A stretch of 64,000 nucleotides of DNA from Rhodoferax sp. (GCF_030653815.1 NZ_JAURYQ010000022.1:1-64000), one strand, 5' to 3'. Positions 26,899 through 37,286 are shown, numbered from the stretch's first letter. The notes: generated from the sequence alone by a model not told the origin. Translations and numbers: made by a program.

Positions 26899-27363
26899 TC
26901 AGGCCACGGCATCGCTGTGCTGCAAGCCGGCAATCACCTCGCCCTTGATGCGGTAGCTTTTGCCGCGAAACAGCGCCACCGTTTTGCCCGTGCGGGTGCG
27001 CACCGTGATGTCATAGACCCCGGTGCGGCCCGCCAGCGAGCGCTCCACCGCTTCGGCTTCGAGCACATCGCCTTCGCGCGCTGGCGCCAGAAAATCGATG
27101 TTGCAGCTCGACGCCACGGTGTTCTGGTTGTAGCTGTTGCAGGCAAAGGCAAAGGCGCTGTCGGCCAGGATGAACATGAAACCGCCATGGCAGATGTGGT
27201 GGCCATTGACCATGTCGGCGCGCACCGGCATGGCCATCAACGCATAACCCGGCTTGACGCTCAAAATTTGCATGTCCAAGCCTTGCGTGGCGCGGTCGCG
27301 CGACCACATGGCCTGGGTGACCGCGTCTGCCAAGGCCTGCGGGTTGGTGTGTTGGTCGGTCAT
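26899..27363 (-). CDS. paaI: Phenylacetate pathway hydroxyacyl-CoA thioesterase PaaI
   Basis: The 154-residue hotdog-fold thioesterase is read from ATG 27363, which overlaps the paaH stop (ATGA); the longer frame reads into paaH. The catalytic motif MVNGHHICHGGFMFILADSAFAFA matches the PaaI subfamily. It rescues CoA from non-productive hydroxyphenylacetyl-CoA esters. Confidence 0.93.
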   Translation of the reverse strand: MTDQHTNPQALADAVTQAMWSRDRATQGLDMQILSVKPGYALMAMPVRADMVNGHHICHGGFMFILADSAFAFACNSYNQNTVASSCNIDFLAPAREGDVLEAEAVERSLAGRTGVYDITVRTRTGKTVALFRGKSYRIKGEVIAGLQHSDAVA

Positions 27364-28883
27364 GAAAAGTCCTTTGCAGCAAAAACGTGGTGTTGGATCA
27401 GGGGCGAGGTGCGGTAGCGGTCTTCGCCATAGGTTTGCGCCAGATGGCCCAGCACCGTGCTGACCTGCGCCAGGCCCACGTGGTTGGCCCAAGCCAGCGG
27501 GCCGCAGGGGTAATTGACGCCCAGGCGCATCGCGGTGTCGACCGCGGCGGCATCACAGACGCCCTGGTTGACGGCATCGGAGGCCTCATTGGCCAGCATG
27601 GCCACGGTGCGCATGACGATCAGGCCGGGGATGTCTTGCAGTTGCGACACGGCAAACCCTGCCGCCTGCAACAAGCCCAGGGCGCTGTTGGCGGCAGCGC
27701 GGTCGCACTGGGCGGCGACACTCACGGCCAGCCGGGTGGCTTTTGCGTAGTCCAGCGCCAAGTCGATCAGCACGGTGTTGGGCGTTTGGGTGTCAACAGC
27801 ACAGCGGGTGGCGGTGCGACCATCGGTGATGCGCAGGGTCGCGGAACCCGCAGTGGCCAGCGTGTCGCCCAGCGCGTGGGCCTGGGTGAAGCTGACGTTG
27901 TTGGCTTGCAGGCGCATGGCCAGGGCTTGGGCTGCGGCAGACTGACCATACAGGACGATTTCATGGGGGCGGGCCAGCGCCGGCACGGTGGCGGGCAGCG
28001 GTTTGCTGGCACCGTCCTGATAGTCGTAAAAGCCCCGGCCAGACTTTTTGCCCAGAAAACCGGCATCAACCAAATCCTGCTGAATCAGCGAGGGCAAAAA
28101 GCGCGGATCGTTGAAAAACGCGCGCCATACCGAGTTGGTCACAGCAAAGTTGACGTCATGACCGATCATGTCCATCAGCTCGAACGGCCCCATGCGAAAA
28201 CCGCCGGACTCGCGGCAGCAGGCATCGAGCGTGGCGCAATCGGCACCCCCCTCGGTCAGCACACGCAAGGCTTCGGCGTAATACGAACGCGCCACCCGGT
28301 TGACGATGAAACCGGGGGTGGATTTGGCATGCACCGGGGTTTTGCCCCAGGCCAGCGCCGTGTCATACAGGGTGCTGGCCACGTCCGGGGCAGTCGCCAG
28401 GCCAGAGACCACTTCGACCAGCGCCATCAAGGGCGCCGGGTTGAAGAAGTGCAAACCCGCCAGGCGTTGTGGGTTGCCAAGCGCTGCACCAATGGCCGTG
28501 ATGGAAATCGACGAGGTGTTGCTGGCCAGAATGCAGCCCTCGGACACCGCGGTTTCAAGCTCCTTGAACAGCGTTTGCTTGACCTGCAGGTTTTCCACAA
28601 TGGCTTCCACCACCAGGGCCGCATCAAACAGGTCAGCGACTTGCCCGACTGCCTGCAGGCGCGCACCAGCGGCTTGGGCTGCTTCTGCGCTGAGCTTGCC
28701 CCTGGCCGCCATTTTTTCAAACTGGGCGCGAATGCCTTCAATGGCCTGGGCGGCTGCGCCGGGGCGGTTGTCGAGCAGCTTGACCGGGTGCCCGCCAGCA
28801 GCTGCCACCTGGGCAATGCCGGCACCCATGGCACCGGCGCCGATGACGGCGACCACCGCGTTTTGTGAGAGCGCTTGTGTCAT
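27360..28883 (-). CDS. paaH: 3-hydroxyadipyl-CoA dehydrogenase
   Basis: The 507-residue protein starts at ATG 28883 with a Rossmann motif VAVIGAGAMGAGIAQVAAAG and the HADH pattern GLHFFNPAPLMALVEVV with the catalytic His, then a second HADH C-terminal domain. The length (about 500) is the PaaC/PaaH fused-C-domain form found in Burkholderiales. It oxidises 3-hydroxyadipyl-CoA with NAD+. Overlaps paaI downstream; 7 bp after paaG. Confidence 0.93.
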   Translation of the reverse strand: MTQALSQNAVVAVIGAGAMGAGIAQVAAAGGHPVKLLDNRPGAAAQAIEGIRAQFEKMAARGKLSAEAAQAAGARLQAVGQVADLFDAALVVEAIVENLQVKQTLFKELETAVSEGCILASNTSSISITAIGAALGNPQRLAGLHFFNPAPLMALVEVVSGLATAPDVASTLYDTALAWGKTPVHAKSTPGFIVNRVARSYYAEALRVLTEGGADCATLDACCRESGGFRMGPFELMDMIGHDVNFAVTNSVWRAFFNDPRFLPSLIQQDLVDAGFLGKKSGRGFYDYQDGASKPLPATVPALARPHEIVLYGQSAAAQALAMRLQANNVSFTQAHALGDTLATAGSATLRITDGRTATRCAVDTQTPNTVLIDLALDYAKATRLAVSVAAQCDRAAANSALGLLQAAGFAVSQLQDIPGLIVMRTVAMLANEASDAVNQGVCDAAAVDTAMRLGVNYPCGPLAWANHVGLAQVSTVLGHLAQTYGEDRYRTSPLIQHHVFAAKDFS

Positions 28884-28890
28884 GGGGTGA

Positions 28891-29682
28891 TTAGTTTCCG
28901 GTGAATTTGGGCGCGCGCTTTTCCATGAAGGCGGCCACACCTTCGGCAAAGTCCGGGCTCCAGCCCAGTTCGCGCATGAAGCCGCCTTCCATGTTGAGCT
29001 GCTGCTCGAGCGTGTGGTTGGGCGCGGCGTGCATGGCGGCGCGGGTGCGCACCAGCGCTTTGGTCGGCATGGCGGCCAACTGAGCTGCCAGTTTGTCCAC
29101 CGTGGGGGTGAGTTCAGCGTCGTCCACGGCTTGCCAGATCAGGCCCCATTCGGCGGCTTTTTCGGCGGGTAATTTCTCTGCCAGCAGGGCCAGACCCATG
29201 GCGCGGGCCATGCCCACGCGCTGCGGCAGGAACCAGGTGCCCCCGGTGTCGGGAATCAGGCCGATTTTGCTGAAGGCCTGCAAAAACGCAGCCGACTTCG
29301 CTGCAATCACCAGATCACAGGCCAGCGCCAGGCTGGCCCCGGCACCGGCGGCAATGCCGTTGACTTGTGCAACCGTGGGCACGCGCAGGTTTTGCAGCGC
29401 CAAAATCAGCGGCTTGTAGTTGTGCTCGACCACGTTGCCAATGTCGGGCTGCAGCGGGCCCATGGCCATGTCGGGGTCGGCCAGATCCTGCCCGGCACAA
29501 AAGCCACGCCCGGCACCGGTGATGACCAGCACGCGGATACTTTTGTCATGCTGCACCGCATCGAGCGCGGCGCGCAACTCGGCGTGCATGGCGCCGTTGA
29601 AGCTGTTGAGCTTGTCCGGGCGATTGAGCGTCAGGCGGGCAATGCCGTCCTGGGCTTCAAAACGAATGTTCTGGTAAGTCAT
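28891..29682 (-). CDS. paaG: 1,2-epoxyphenylacetyl-CoA isomerase
   Basis: The 263-residue crotonase-fold enzyme has GAGRGFCAGQDLADPDM, VNGIAAGAGASLALACDLVIAA and the PaaG-specific SKIGLIPDTGGTWFLPQRVG. It rearranges the ring epoxide to the seven-membered oxepin-CoA and also isomerises a later double bond. It lies 9 bp after paaN and 7 bp before paaH. Confidence 0.94.
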   Translation of the reverse strand: MTYQNIRFEAQDGIARLTLNRPDKLNSFNGAMHAELRAALDAVQHDKSIRVLVITGAGRGFCAGQDLADPDMAMGPLQPDIGNVVEHNYKPLILALQNLRVPTVAQVNGIAAGAGASLALACDLVIAAKSAAFLQAFSKIGLIPDTGGTWFLPQRVGMARAMGLALLAEKLPAEKAAEWGLIWQAVDDAELTPTVDKLAAQLAAMPTKALVRTRAAMHAAPNHTLEQQLNMEGGFMRELGWSPDFAEGVAAFMEKRAPKFTGN

Positions 29683-29691
29683 GGCAAAACC

Positions 29692-31359
29692 TCAAACGTG
29701 GTAGCGGCGCTGCACCACCCGGAAGCGGTTGGCGACAAAGGCCGAGTCCGAGTACGAGGCGTTGGCGGCCGGGTTGCCGCCGGTGCCGTGGTAGTCGGAG
29801 AACGCGGCGGACTGGTTCACAAACACCGCGCCGGTCAGGTTGATCGACAGGGCCACCTTGGAGCGCCAGGTGGCGGCCGTCATGGCGTCGATCACGTCGG
29901 CACGGGTCGAGTAGAGCCCGGCCGTGAGCGCGCCGTGGCTGTTGATGATGCGTTCCGACAGGGCAATGGCAGCCGCGGTGTCGGCCACTTTCACCACAAA
30001 CGTGATGGGCCCAAAGCGCTCTTCCATGTAGGCCGCTTCATCCGCCGCATCGCAGGCCAGCAACACCGGGGTGCGCACTTCGGCCTTGGGGAACTCGGGG
30101 TTGTCGAGCTTCTTTGACGCCAGCAGCACTTGGCCCAAGCTGCCTCCGTCTGCCAGCGCAATACGCGCCAGCGTGGCTTGGGATTGCACCGCGCCCAGCA
30201 CGGCAAATGCCACCTCTGGCTTGGCCAGAAAGCCCTCGATGGCGCGGGCCAGGTCGGCGCACACCTCGTCATAAGTCTTGTGGCCGTCTTCGGTGTCGAT
30301 GCCGCCAGCGGGCACCAACAGCGCCTGCGAGGTGGTGCACATCTGGCCCGAGTACAGCGACAGGGTGAAGGCCAGGTTGCGCAGCATGGGTTTGTAGGCG
30401 TCGGTCGAGTCGATCACGATGTTGTTCACACCGGCCAGTTCGGCATAGACCTGGGCCTGGCGGCAGTGATCGATGAGCCACTGGCCAAACACGTTGCCGC
30501 CGGTGAAGTCGACCGATTTCACGGCCGGGTGCGTCACCAGTGCCTGGGTGGTTTCGGGCTTGGCCGGCACACACAGGGTGACCAGATTGGGGTCCATGCC
30601 ATGCTCGGCCAGGACCGCACGCAGGGTGCGCACGGTGATGGCGGCAGGCAGCACCGCGTGGTCGTGCGGCTTGACAATGACCGCGTTGCCGGTCGCCAGC
30701 GCGGCGAACAGGCCGGGATAGGTGTTCCAGGTCGGGAAAGTGGCGCAGCCTACCACCACGGCCACACCGCGGCCGACGATCTGGAAATGCTTCTTCATGA
30801 CCAGCGGCGGGTTTTTGCCTTGCGGCTTTTCCCAGGTGGCCTCCGACGGCACAAAGCTCTGCTCGCGGTAGGCGTAGCTCACGGCCTCCAGGCCACGGTC
30901 CTGGGCGTGCGGGCTGCCGGCCTGGAACGCCATCATCCAGCCCTGGCCGGTGGTCATCATGACGGCGTGGGCGATCTCGAAACTTTGCGCGTTCAGGCGG
31001 TCCAGCATCTCGATGCACAGGCCGGTGCGGCCGTCCACCCCGGCCGCCTGCCAGCCGGTCATGGCGGCCTGGCCAGCGGTAATCAGCGCCTCGATGTCGC
31101 ACACCGGGTACTGCACGCCCAGTTCAATGCCAAACGGCGACACCTCGGGCGCGAGCCAGGCGCTGGTGCCGGGCTGCTGCAGGTCAAACTGCTGACCCAG
31201 GTGGGCCTCAAACGCTGACTTGCCGTCTGCGGGTGCGGCTTCGCCATAGGTCTTGGGGCTGGGCATCTCGTTGTACGCGGCCCAGTAGCCACGGCTGTGG
31301 ATGGCGTTGAGCGCAGCGTCGAGCTTGGCGCGGTGTTTTTCAAACAGGGGATGGGTCAT
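29692..31359 (-). CDS. paaN: PaaN-type aldehyde dehydrogenase (stand-alone, no MaoC domain)
   Basis: The 555-residue ALDH-superfamily protein matches the beta-proteobacterial PaaN form (start MTHPLFEKHRAKLDAALNAI; cofactor region VVVGCATFPTWNTYPGLFAALATGNAVIVKP; catalytic Cys in YSGQMCTTSQAL). It should oxidise the ring-opened semialdehyde, 3-oxo-5,6-dehydrosuberyl-CoA semialdehyde. E. coli PaaZ carries an extra MaoC hydratase domain that hydrolyses the oxepin; it is absent here and no MaoC gene was seen nearby, so a separate hydrolase must exist elsewhere. First gene of the paaN-G-H-I-K-J run; 40 bp after the FAH gene. Confidence 0.88.
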   Translation of the reverse strand: MTHPLFEKHRAKLDAALNAIHSRGYWAAYNEMPSPKTYGEAAPADGKSAFEAHLGQQFDLQQPGTSAWLAPEVSPFGIELGVQYPVCDIEALITAGQAAMTGWQAAGVDGRTGLCIEMLDRLNAQSFEIAHAVMMTTGQGWMMAFQAGSPHAQDRGLEAVSYAYREQSFVPSEATWEKPQGKNPPLVMKKHFQIVGRGVAVVVGCATFPTWNTYPGLFAALATGNAVIVKPHDHAVLPAAITVRTLRAVLAEHGMDPNLVTLCVPAKPETTQALVTHPAVKSVDFTGGNVFGQWLIDHCRQAQVYAELAGVNNIVIDSTDAYKPMLRNLAFTLSLYSGQMCTTSQALLVPAGGIDTEDGHKTYDEVCADLARAIEGFLAKPEVAFAVLGAVQSQATLARIALADGGSLGQVLLASKKLDNPEFPKAEVRTPVLLACDAADEAAYMEERFGPITFVVKVADTAAAIALSERIINSHGALTAGLYSTRADVIDAMTAATWRSKVALSINLTGAVFVNQSAAFSDYHGTGGNPAANASYSDSAFVANRFRVVQRRYHV

Positions 31360-31399
31360 GGAATTTCCTTGAAAAAAATAATGGGGGTCAGAGATCCAA

Positions 31400-32431
31400 T
31401 TAATCTGGCGACGCAGCGCCTGGATAGCGGGTCACGGTCTGATCGATGGCACCAAAAATCGAGGCGCCAAAGCGGTCGGTCATGTCGATTTGCACGCGGT
31501 CGCCAAACTTCATGTAGTCGGTTTGCGGTTCGCCGGACTCGATCGTCTCGTACATGCGCACCTCGGCAATGCAGCAGTAGCCGACACCGCCATTGGCAAT
31601 CGACGAGCCCTGCAGACCACCCTGTTTGTTCGACACCGTGCCCGAGCCAATGACCGAACCCGCTTCCAGCTCCCGTGTTTTGGCCGCGTGGGCAATGAGC
31701 TGGGCGAAGTTGAAGATCATGTCCTGCCCTGCATCGGGCTGGCCAAACAAGGCGCCGTTCAAATGCACGGTCAAGGGCCGGTGCACCCGGCTGTCAGACC
31801 AGTCGGCACCCAGCTCGTCGGGCGTGACCGCCACCGGGCTGAAGGCAGATGCTGGCTTGGACTGGAAGAAGCCAAAACCCTTGGCCAGCTCGGCCGGGAT
31901 CAGGTTGCGCAGCGACACGTCGTTGACGAGCATCAGCAGACGCACCGATTTGGCGGCGTCCGCCACGCTGCAGCCCATCCTGACGTCGCCGGTGACCACC
32001 GCCACTTCAGCCTCCAGGTCAATGCCCCAGTCTTCGGACAGGGCATACACGGGGTCGCGCGGACCGACAAACGAGTCCGAGCCGCCCTGGTACATCAGCG
32101 GGTCGGTCCAGAACGAGGGCGGCAACTCGGCCCCACGGGCGCGTCGCACCAGCTCCACGTGGTTGACGTAGGCCGAGCCATCGGCCCATTGGTAAGCGCG
32201 TGGCAGCGGCGAGTGGCACAGCGCCGGGTCGAACACATCGGGGGTGCTGAAGGCGCCGCTGTTCAAGGCTTCATAGACCTGACGCAACTGCGGCTCGCAA
32301 GCCTCCCAGTCGTCCAGCGCCGCTTGCAGGGTGCGGGCAATGGCGGGCACGGCGCGGCAGTGGGTCAGCGCGCGGTTGACGACAACCAGCGTGCCGTCGC
32401 GTCCGCCTTGTTTGAGGGTGGCCAGTTTCAT
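31400..32431 (-). CDS. Fumarylacetoacetate hydrolase family protein
   Basis: The 343-residue protein has an N-terminal FAA_hydrolase_N-like part and a C-terminal FAH fold. The metal-binding acidic motif is visible (DLEAEVAVVTGDVRMG), with GSGTVSNKQGGLQGSSI and FGDRVQIDMTDRFG. It hydrolyses C-C bonds of 1,3-diketo acids such as fumarylacetoacetate or fumarylpyruvate. It ends a compact group with a VOC protein, DUF2783 and a flavin monooxygenase, which suggests the last step of a ring-hydroxylation/ring-cleavage route; the substrate is unknown. Confidence 0.85.
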   Translation of the reverse strand: MKLATLKQGGRDGTLVVVNRALTHCRAVPAIARTLQAALDDWEACEPQLRQVYEALNSGAFSTPDVFDPALCHSPLPRAYQWADGSAYVNHVELVRRARGAELPPSFWTDPLMYQGGSDSFVGPRDPVYALSEDWGIDLEAEVAVVTGDVRMGCSVADAAKSVRLLMLVNDVSLRNLIPAELAKGFGFFQSKPASAFSPVAVTPDELGADWSDSRVHRPLTVHLNGALFGQPDAGQDMIFNFAQLIAHAAKTRELEAGSVIGSGTVSNKQGGLQGSSIANGGVGYCCIAEVRMYETIESGEPQTDYMKFGDRVQIDMTDRFGASIFGAIDQTVTRYPGAASPD

Positions 32432-32437
32432 GCGTCT

Positions 32438-32977
32438 TTACTCCCCGGCATACGAGCCGTCGTGCATCCAGCGCGCGTGCTGGGGGGCCTTTTTGGTCAC
32501 AGCCCATTCGTTGAGCATGTCCCACTTGGCGTCGTCAAGCATCTTGGCCATCTTGGGCGTGCCGGTGTTGGCGGCCAGTTCCAGCCGATGGCCGCTGGGG
32601 TCAAAGAAGTAGATCGATTTGAAGATGGTGTGGTCGGTGGGACCCACCACCTCAATGCCATCGGCCTCTAACTTGGCCTTGGTTTCCAGCAGCTCGTCGA
32701 CCGTGGCGACTTGCATCGCCAGGTGCTGCGTCCAGGCCGGCGTGTTCATGTCGCGGCCCATCTCGGGTTGGGTGGGCAGCTCGAAAAATGCCAGCACATT
32801 GCCGCCGCCTGCGTCCAGAAAGACGTGCATGTAGGGGTCGGGCTCGTGGGTGGAAGGCACCTCGTTCTCGGCAATCGCCAGGATGAAGTTCATGTTGAGG
32901 TACTTGCCGTACCACTCCACGGTTTGCTTGGCATCCTTGCAGCGGTAGGCCACGTGGTGGATTTTCTGGATTTGCAT
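32438..32977 (-). CDS. VOC-superfamily protein (glyoxalase / extradiol dioxygenase fold)
   Basis: The 179-residue single-module VOC protein has candidate metal ligands in IHHVAYRCKD (His), WTQHLAMQV (His) and FFDPSGHRLELAAN (Glu). This two-His one-Glu arrangement is shared by extradiol ring-cleavage dioxygenases and glyoxalase I. Between a flavin hydroxylase and an FAH-type hydrolase the dioxygenase reading is attractive, but the sequence alone does not prove it. It ends 6 bp before the FAH gene. Confidence 0.75.
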   Translation of the reverse strand: MQIQKIHHVAYRCKDAKQTVEWYGKYLNMNFILAIAENEVPSTHEPDPYMHVFLDAGGGNVLAFFELPTQPEMGRDMNTPAWTQHLAMQVATVDELLETKAKLEADGIEVVGPTDHTIFKSIYFFDPSGHRLELAANTGTPKMAKMLDDAKWDMLNEWAVTKKAPQHARWMHDGSYAGE

Positions 32978-32998
32978 GGGGAATCCTTTGCTTTGTTC

Positions 32999-33223
32999 TT
33001 AAGAATCTTGACGGGCAATCTGCATGGCTTCGCGCAGCACGCTGATGTCGCCCACATGGTTGGCCAGCAGCAGCACCAGTTTCGCGTTGACCATGGCGCT
33101 TTGCTCGTCGCTGAGGTCACGGTGGGTGTCAATCAGTGCTTCATAAAAATCGTCACCGGGGGTGAAAGCGCGAAAGTAGCGCTTGCCGGATTCAAAGAAA
33201 TTGGCTTGCAGGTTCAGGGACAT
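32999..33223 (-). CDS. DUF2783-like small protein
   Basis: The 74-residue protein starts at ATG 33223 (MSLNLQANF) with GGGCTTCTCAGAGAAGG-type upstream sequence near the monooxygenase stop. It is all-helical in appearance, with FYEALIDTHRDLSDEQSAMVNAKL and LLANHVGDI. It resembles DUF2783 proteins, which I recall beside FAD-dependent aromatic hydroxylases. No biochemical role is known; a subunit or stabiliser of the adjacent oxygenase is possible. Confidence 0.6.
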   Translation of the reverse strand: MSLNLQANFFESGKRYFRAFTPGDDFYEALIDTHRDLSDEQSAMVNAKLVLLLANHVGDISVLREAMQIARQDS

Positions 33224-33233
33224 GGCGGGCTTC

Positions 33234-34928
33234 TCAGAGAAGGTTGCAGGTGGCGCGGGCCAGGGCGGCTTGCACTTGAGCCGCATCAAAAGCGCGCCAG
33301 CGCGCCGCCACATGCTGGTCCGGGCGGATCAGGTAGGTGCTGCCGTGCTGCGTGTCAAAGCGCTCCGCAAAGCGGCCGGTGTGGTCTTGCAGCAGCGTCA
33401 AGCCTGCAGTGGCAGTTTGGGCTGGCGACACCAGCACCACGTCAAGCGCAATCGCAGCGCCCATGTCAGGACCGGCCGACGCACCGGCCAATGCCTGAAG
33501 CTGCGCCACGGCATCAGCACCCAGGCCGGCCGGGTCGTTCACGTAAACCAGCAGGCAGAAGCGCTGGCCTACCTGATCCAGCAGCCAGACATCTTGGCCA
33601 CCCTTGCGCATCGGCGCATCGTCCATCGGCGCGCCGGGCACCATGTCGCCGGCAAAACTGCCGTCATCGGGTGTGTTCAGGCGTGACTCAGTCAGGACAC
33701 TCGGCACCGACAAGCGGCCCGAATTGACCAGTGCGCGGGCAAACGCATGGTCTCGCGCCAGGCTCAGCACCGCGTTGCGAAAGGTCAGCGAGGTTTTACT
33801 TTTGGGTGTGATGAAGTCGGTAGAGCGGGTCGAGTTGAGCAGGTTTTCTTCGGCGGCAAACACACGTTCTTCCGAATAGGTGTCGAGCAACTCGGGCGGG
33901 GCCTTGCCCTCGACCACCAATTTAAGCTTCCAGCACAGGTTGTCGGTGTCCTGAATACCGGAGTTGGCACCCCGCGCGCCAAACGGCGACACCTGGTGCG
34001 CGGCATCACCCACAAACAGCACATGGCCGTGGATGAAGGCGTTCATGCGGCGGCACTGAAAGGTGTAGACGCTGACCCACTCGAGCTCGAACTCGCGCTC
34101 ATCACCGAGCATGGCCTTGATGCGCGGAATCACCTTCTCGGGTTTCTTTTCTTCTTCGGGGTCGGCGTCCCAGCCCAACTGGAAGTCGATGCGGTAGACG
34201 TTGTCCGCCTGGCGGTGCAGCAGCACCGACTGTCCGGGGTGAAACGGCGGGTCAAACCAGAACCAGCGCTCGTGCGGAAAATCGGCCTTCATGACCACGT
34301 CGGCAATCAGAAAGCGGTCCTTGAAAATCTTGCCTTCAATGTCCAGATTCATCAGGCGCCTGATGCCACTGCGGGCGCCGTCGGCCACCACCAGCCAGTC
34401 GGTTTCCAGCGTGTAAACGCCGTCGGGCGTTTCAACTTGGAGCGTGGCGCCATCGCCTTCAGGCGTCACGGAAAGCACCTTGTTTTTGAAGCGCAGGTCG
34501 AGCTTGGGCAGTTCCTGGGCGCGTTTCACCTCGAACTCTTCCAGGTAATACTGTTGCAGGTTGATCATGCCGGGGCGCTTGTGATCTGGCTGCGGCAAGA
34601 GGTTGAAGTTGTAGACCTCCTGCTCGCGGAAAAACGTGCGCCCCACGTTCCAGCTCACGCCCTTGTCCATGCAAGGCTCACCCAAGCCCAGGCGATCCAG
34701 CACTTCAAGCGTGCGCTTGGCGTAACAGACACCGCGCGAGCCCACCGACACGGTGTCGTCGTCGTCCAGAAGCACCACCGGCACGCCGGACTGCGCCAGC
34801 TCGATGGCCGCCGCCAGGCCCACCGGGCCGGCGCCCACCACCACCACGGGGTAGCGTTTTTTGCCAACGCCAGACAGCTCGGGCGGGCGGACGTAATCAA
34901 ATTTTGGATATTGGTAAGTGCTCAACAT
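33234..34928 (-). CDS. FAD-dependent aromatic monooxygenase (MhpA/PheA-like)
   Basis: The 564-residue group A flavoprotein hydroxylase has the Rossmann motif VVVVGAGPVGLAAAIELAQSG, the DG motif VVADGARSGIRRLM and the GD motif HVLFVGDAAHQVSPFGARGAN, followed by a C-terminal thioredoxin-like domain. Such enzymes insert one oxygen into a phenolic ring using NAD(P)H. It follows the MBL gene and begins the oxygenase-DUF2783-VOC-FAH cassette; all gaps are short. The likely substrate is a hydroxylated aromatic acid; MhpA itself acts on 3-(3-hydroxyphenyl)propionate. Confidence 0.85.
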   Translation of the reverse strand: MLSTYQYPKFDYVRPPELSGVGKKRYPVVVVGAGPVGLAAAIELAQSGVPVVLLDDDDTVSVGSRGVCYAKRTLEVLDRLGLGEPCMDKGVSWNVGRTFFREQEVYNFNLLPQPDHKRPGMINLQQYYLEEFEVKRAQELPKLDLRFKNKVLSVTPEGDGATLQVETPDGVYTLETDWLVVADGARSGIRRLMNLDIEGKIFKDRFLIADVVMKADFPHERWFWFDPPFHPGQSVLLHRQADNVYRIDFQLGWDADPEEEKKPEKVIPRIKAMLGDEREFELEWVSVYTFQCRRMNAFIHGHVLFVGDAAHQVSPFGARGANSGIQDTDNLCWKLKLVVEGKAPPELLDTYSEERVFAAEENLLNSTRSTDFITPKSKTSLTFRNAVLSLARDHAFARALVNSGRLSVPSVLTESRLNTPDDGSFAGDMVPGAPMDDAPMRKGGQDVWLLDQVGQRFCLLVYVNDPAGLGADAVAQLQALAGASAGPDMGAAIALDVVLVSPAQTATAGLTLLQDHTGRFAERFDTQHGSTYLIRPDQHVAARWRAFDAAQVQAALARATCNLL

Positions 34929-34972
34929 GGCTTGTCTCTGGTGTTAATTTTTTGTGCCGATGTTGTTGTGGC

Positions 34973-35938
34973 TTACTCAGCGGCTTGCAGGCCGTGCCAC
35001 ATTTCCTTGTCGCGCTCGGCGGTCCAGATGCGCGGGTGTTTGATGCCGCTGGCCTCGTCCACGGCGCGGGTGACGTCAAACGGCAGGCAGTGCTCGTAGA
35101 TGAAGACCTGGCCAAACTTGGGGTCCATCGCCTTGCGGCAATGCGCCATGGCCTGGTTCAGGTTCATGCCCTGCGCCACGGCTTCTTTGGCCGAGCTCAG
35201 CAGCGTGGTCACAAAGTCGCGGGTGTAGGCCAGGCCGGCGGCCACACGCTCGGGGGTGTCGAGCGCCGGGCCACGGCCAGGCACGATTTTTTCGGGTTTG
35301 AGCGCGGCCAGTGCGTCCAGCGTGGCGGGCCATTCTTCGAGCTGGGCATCGCCGGTGTAACAAGCCGCATCGGCCTCCATCAGGTCGCCCGAGAACAGCA
35401 CTTTCTCCGACGGCACCCAGACAATGGTGTCGCCCTTGGTGTGGCCGGGGCCCACATGCATGATCTTGACTTGAAGCTGGCCCATCCAGAGCGTCATTTC
35501 GTCCTTGAACACCATGGTCGGCCAGGTCAGGCCGGGGATGGAGTCAAAGGCGTCAAACAGGCGCGGAAAACGCTCGTACTCGCTCTGCATATCTTGCGCG
35601 CCGCGCTCCACAATCATCTCGTAGGTGCCCTGGCTGGCAATGATTTCCTGCATGCCCGCATCTTTGTACCCTGAGGCGCCCAGCACGCGCACCGCGTGGT
35701 AATGCGACAGCACCACGTATTTGATGGGCTTGTCAGAGACCTTGCGAATCTCGGCGATCAGGCTTTGCGCCATCACCGGGGTGGCCAGGGCGTCACAAAT
35801 CAGCACCGCGTCTTCGCCAATGATGACGCCGGTGTTGGGGTCGCCCTCGGCGGTGTAGGCCCAGCAGTGCTCGGACAGTTGGGCAAAGGTGGTCTTCTTG
35901 ACTTCCAGGTCGGCCTGGGATGCGAATTTTTTGGTCAT
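34973..35938 (-). CDS. Metallo-beta-lactamase-fold hydrolase with degenerate metal motif
   Basis: The 321-residue protein has the MBL layout (VLICDALATPVMAQSL, VLSHYHAVRVLG, HVGPGHTKGDTIVWVP, LFSGDLMEAD, IVPGRGP). The standard HxHxDH signature reads HYHAVR: the first two His remain but the Asp and last His are replaced. The later His (GPGHTKGD) and Asp (FSGDLME) are kept, so one metal site may survive. It lies between the LivF fusion and the monooxygenase. Possible roles are lactone or thioester hydrolysis in the aromatic route. Confidence 0.78.
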   Translation of the reverse strand: MTKKFASQADLEVKKTTFAQLSEHCWAYTAEGDPNTGVIIGEDAVLICDALATPVMAQSLIAEIRKVSDKPIKYVVLSHYHAVRVLGASGYKDAGMQEIIASQGTYEMIVERGAQDMQSEYERFPRLFDAFDSIPGLTWPTMVFKDEMTLWMGQLQVKIMHVGPGHTKGDTIVWVPSEKVLFSGDLMEADAACYTGDAQLEEWPATLDALAALKPEKIVPGRGPALDTPERVAAGLAYTRDFVTTLLSSAKEAVAQGMNLNQAMAHCRKAMDPKFGQVFIYEHCLPFDVTRAVDEASGIKHPRIWTAERDKEMWHGLQAAE

Positions 35939-35969
35939 GTTTTTTCCTGGGGTTGACTTGTTGTGGCGT

Positions 35970-37286
<1,317 letters not shown>

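Noticed and set aside
27387-28868. 493-codon open frame on the plus strand
   Set aside because: Antisense shadow of paaH; no recognisable domain and no ribosome-binding site.
30130-31218. 362-codon open frame on the plus strand
   Set aside because: Antisense shadow of paaN, whose catalytic and cofactor motifs are clear.
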